Shown here: positions 63,130-64,000 of the stretch, in pieces
Layout of the letters: the number at the start of each line of letters is the position of its first letter
How positions within the stretch are numbered: position 1 is the first letter of the stretch
From: an uncultured Bacteroidales bacterium
Lineage (GTDB): Bacteria; Bacteroidota; Bacteroidia; Bacteroidales; Bacteroidaceae
Assembly (NCBI GenBank): GCA_937914945.1
Contig: CALGJF010000067.1
Location: 1 to 64,000, forward strand
Length of the DNA: 64,000 nucleotides
Direction: 5' to 3'
Made by a program: the position numbers and the translations under genes
The notes under the pieces: model-generated
What the model was told of the DNA's origin: nothing
The model's input: only the letters and a program-made list of their open reading frames with translations
Databases searched by the model: none

Positions 63130-64000
63130 ATGAAAAAACTTTTTACTCTGTTAACCTGTTCATTGTTAATGGCAATGACTGCTTTTGCAGATGGGCCGTT
63201 CCGCAATCACAGGTACGACGCATTCAAAGTTCTGCCCGTAAACTCGGAGCAGATAGTGTTTATTGGTAATAGTATTACCAACATGCACGAATGGTGGGAG
63301 GCTTTTGGCAGCAACCACAATATAATTAACCGCGGAGTTTCGGGTGCAATAAGCGACGAAGCCCTTGCCAACATCGAAGCAATCGCAGCAGGAAAGCCCA
63401 AGAAGGTGTTTGTAATGCTCGGTACCAACGACCTTGGCACAGCCGGTATAAACACCACCGAACATGTAGTGAGCCGCATCGGGCTGCTGATAGACCGATT
63501 CAAGAAATGCTCACCCGCGACCGAGGTTTATATCCAGAGCATACTACCCAGCAAAAGCGGTATACGCACACTCGAGATTGAGCAGGCAACAAACAGCGCA
63601 CTACAAGCACTGTGCGCCGAAAAAGGGGTAACCTACATCGACCTTTGGGACGACCTTTACAGTGTGTGCCAAAATAACACTCACACTCTTGACGGCCTGC
63701 ACCTGAAAGCGTCGGGCTATGCCGTGTGGTGTAAAAAGATTGCCTCATACGTGGGCAGCGATTGCATCTACCCCGACGACTGCGCCACCGCACAGAATGC
63801 CGGCGGGCAGGGAGGCTCATACGGCATGCGCAACACAGTATTCAGCATGCTGCCCGTGAACGAGGGGGATATCCTCATGATAGGCGACGAGATGATTCAT
63901 GGCGGTGAGTGGCACGAGCTGCTTAAAAGCAACAAGGTAAAGAGCCGCGGAACAGCATGGGGATATCCCGGTCCCTCGCTCGACCAGACACTTGCCGAGA
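63130..64000 (+). CDS. Exported tandem-SGNH hydrolase, possibly a sialate O-acetylesterase (partial, cut by window end)
   Basis: The first 290 residues are visible, with a signal peptide (1-20). The first SGNH domain has block I GNSIT (Ser48), block II NRGVSG, block III GTND (98-101) and the Asp/His pair in DGLHL (Asp188, His191), so it looks catalytically complete. From about residue 232 a second domain begins that repeats the same pattern (FSMLPVNEGDILMIGDEM), but the Ser position is Glu254, so it may be inactive or binding-only. Double-domain SGNH esterases of Bacteroidota are known to remove O-acetyl groups from sialic acid; the sialidase nearby makes this role plausible but not proven. 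Confidence 0.85.
   Translation, partial: MKKLFTLLTCSLLMAMTAFADGPFRNHRYDAFKVLPVNSEQIVFIGNSITNMHEWWEAFGSNHNIINRGVSGAISDEALANIEAIAAGKPKKVFVMLGTNDLGTAGINTTEHVVSRIGLLIDRFKKCSPATEVYIQSILPSKSGIRTLEIEQATNSALQALCAEKGVTYIDLWDDLYSVCQNNTHTLDGLHLKASGYAVWCKKIASYVGSDCIYPDDCATAQNAGGQGGSYGMRNTVFSMLPVNEGDILMIGDEMIHGGEWHELLKSNKVKSRGTAWGYPGPSLDQTLAE

Overview
The window reads as a chromosome fragment of a host-associated member of the Bacteroidales (Bacteroidota). The evidence is internal. Most transcription units start with the Bacteroidota -7 promoter element (TAnnTTTGC). Several families typical of the phylum are present (DUF3078, DUF3316, DUF3467, CBM20-containing MalQ, the PIG-L-fused NagB-like protein). 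Secreted proteins end in a 'YDLxGR' tail that resembles type IX secretion (T9SS) sorting domains. The tmRNA encodes the tag GETSYALAA. The genus cannot be fixed from this sequence alone; Muribaculaceae- or Prevotellaceae-like gut bacteria are plausible.

Layout. 0-9.2 kb: two very large secreted proteins transcribed divergently (a discoidin/lectin-like protein and an M60-type 'mucinase' metallopeptidase), flanked by a 92-bp inverted repeat and a nest of short dispersed repeats. 9.2-20.6 kb: 4-alpha-glucanotransferase; a leuA-leuC-leuD-leuB leucine operon that continues into a cell-wall amidase and an MCE lipid-transport protein; and a convergent GHL10-type glycoside hydrolase. 20.8-31.4 kb: pyruvate:ferredoxin oxidoreductase, a GadC-like antiporter, an MsbA-like ABC exporter, and a DUF3078 outer-membrane protein with a CPA2 cation/proton antiporter. 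31.4-38.5 kb: yidC, with an unusual 79-bp tandem repeat in its leader, a conserved partner, a DUF2156 protein, a uracil-DNA-glycosylase-family protein, and a zapB-like/zapA/hairpin RNA/rny block. 38.7-49.7 kb: mntP coupled to a cytochrome c biogenesis protein, tmRNA, an AraC regulator, DUF3467, an FKBP lipoprotein, glycyl-tRNA synthetase, topoisomerase IV A with DUF3316 and an S41 peptidase lipoprotein, and tRNA-Leu(UAG).

49.8-64 kb is a host-glycan-foraging region: a multidomain sialidase followed by a previously overlooked 57-residue peptide gene, a sulfatase / sulfatase-maturase / NagB-like-PIG-L operon, a ROK sugar kinase, a GH20 beta-hexosaminidase, a small lipoprotein and a tandem-SGNH esterase cut by the window end. 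Together with the M60 peptidase at the left end these activities fit stepwise removal of sialic acid, sulfate, acetyl groups and N-acetylhexosamine from mucin-type glycans. No SusC/SusD pair is present, so this is not a classical polysaccharide utilisation locus. No prophage, integrase, transposase gene, rRNA or CRISPR array was recognised. The strongest candidates for something new are the inverted-repeat-flanked mucinase module, the small peptide gene behind the sialidase, the NagB-like protein lacking two catalytic residues, and the tandem hairpin leader of yidC.
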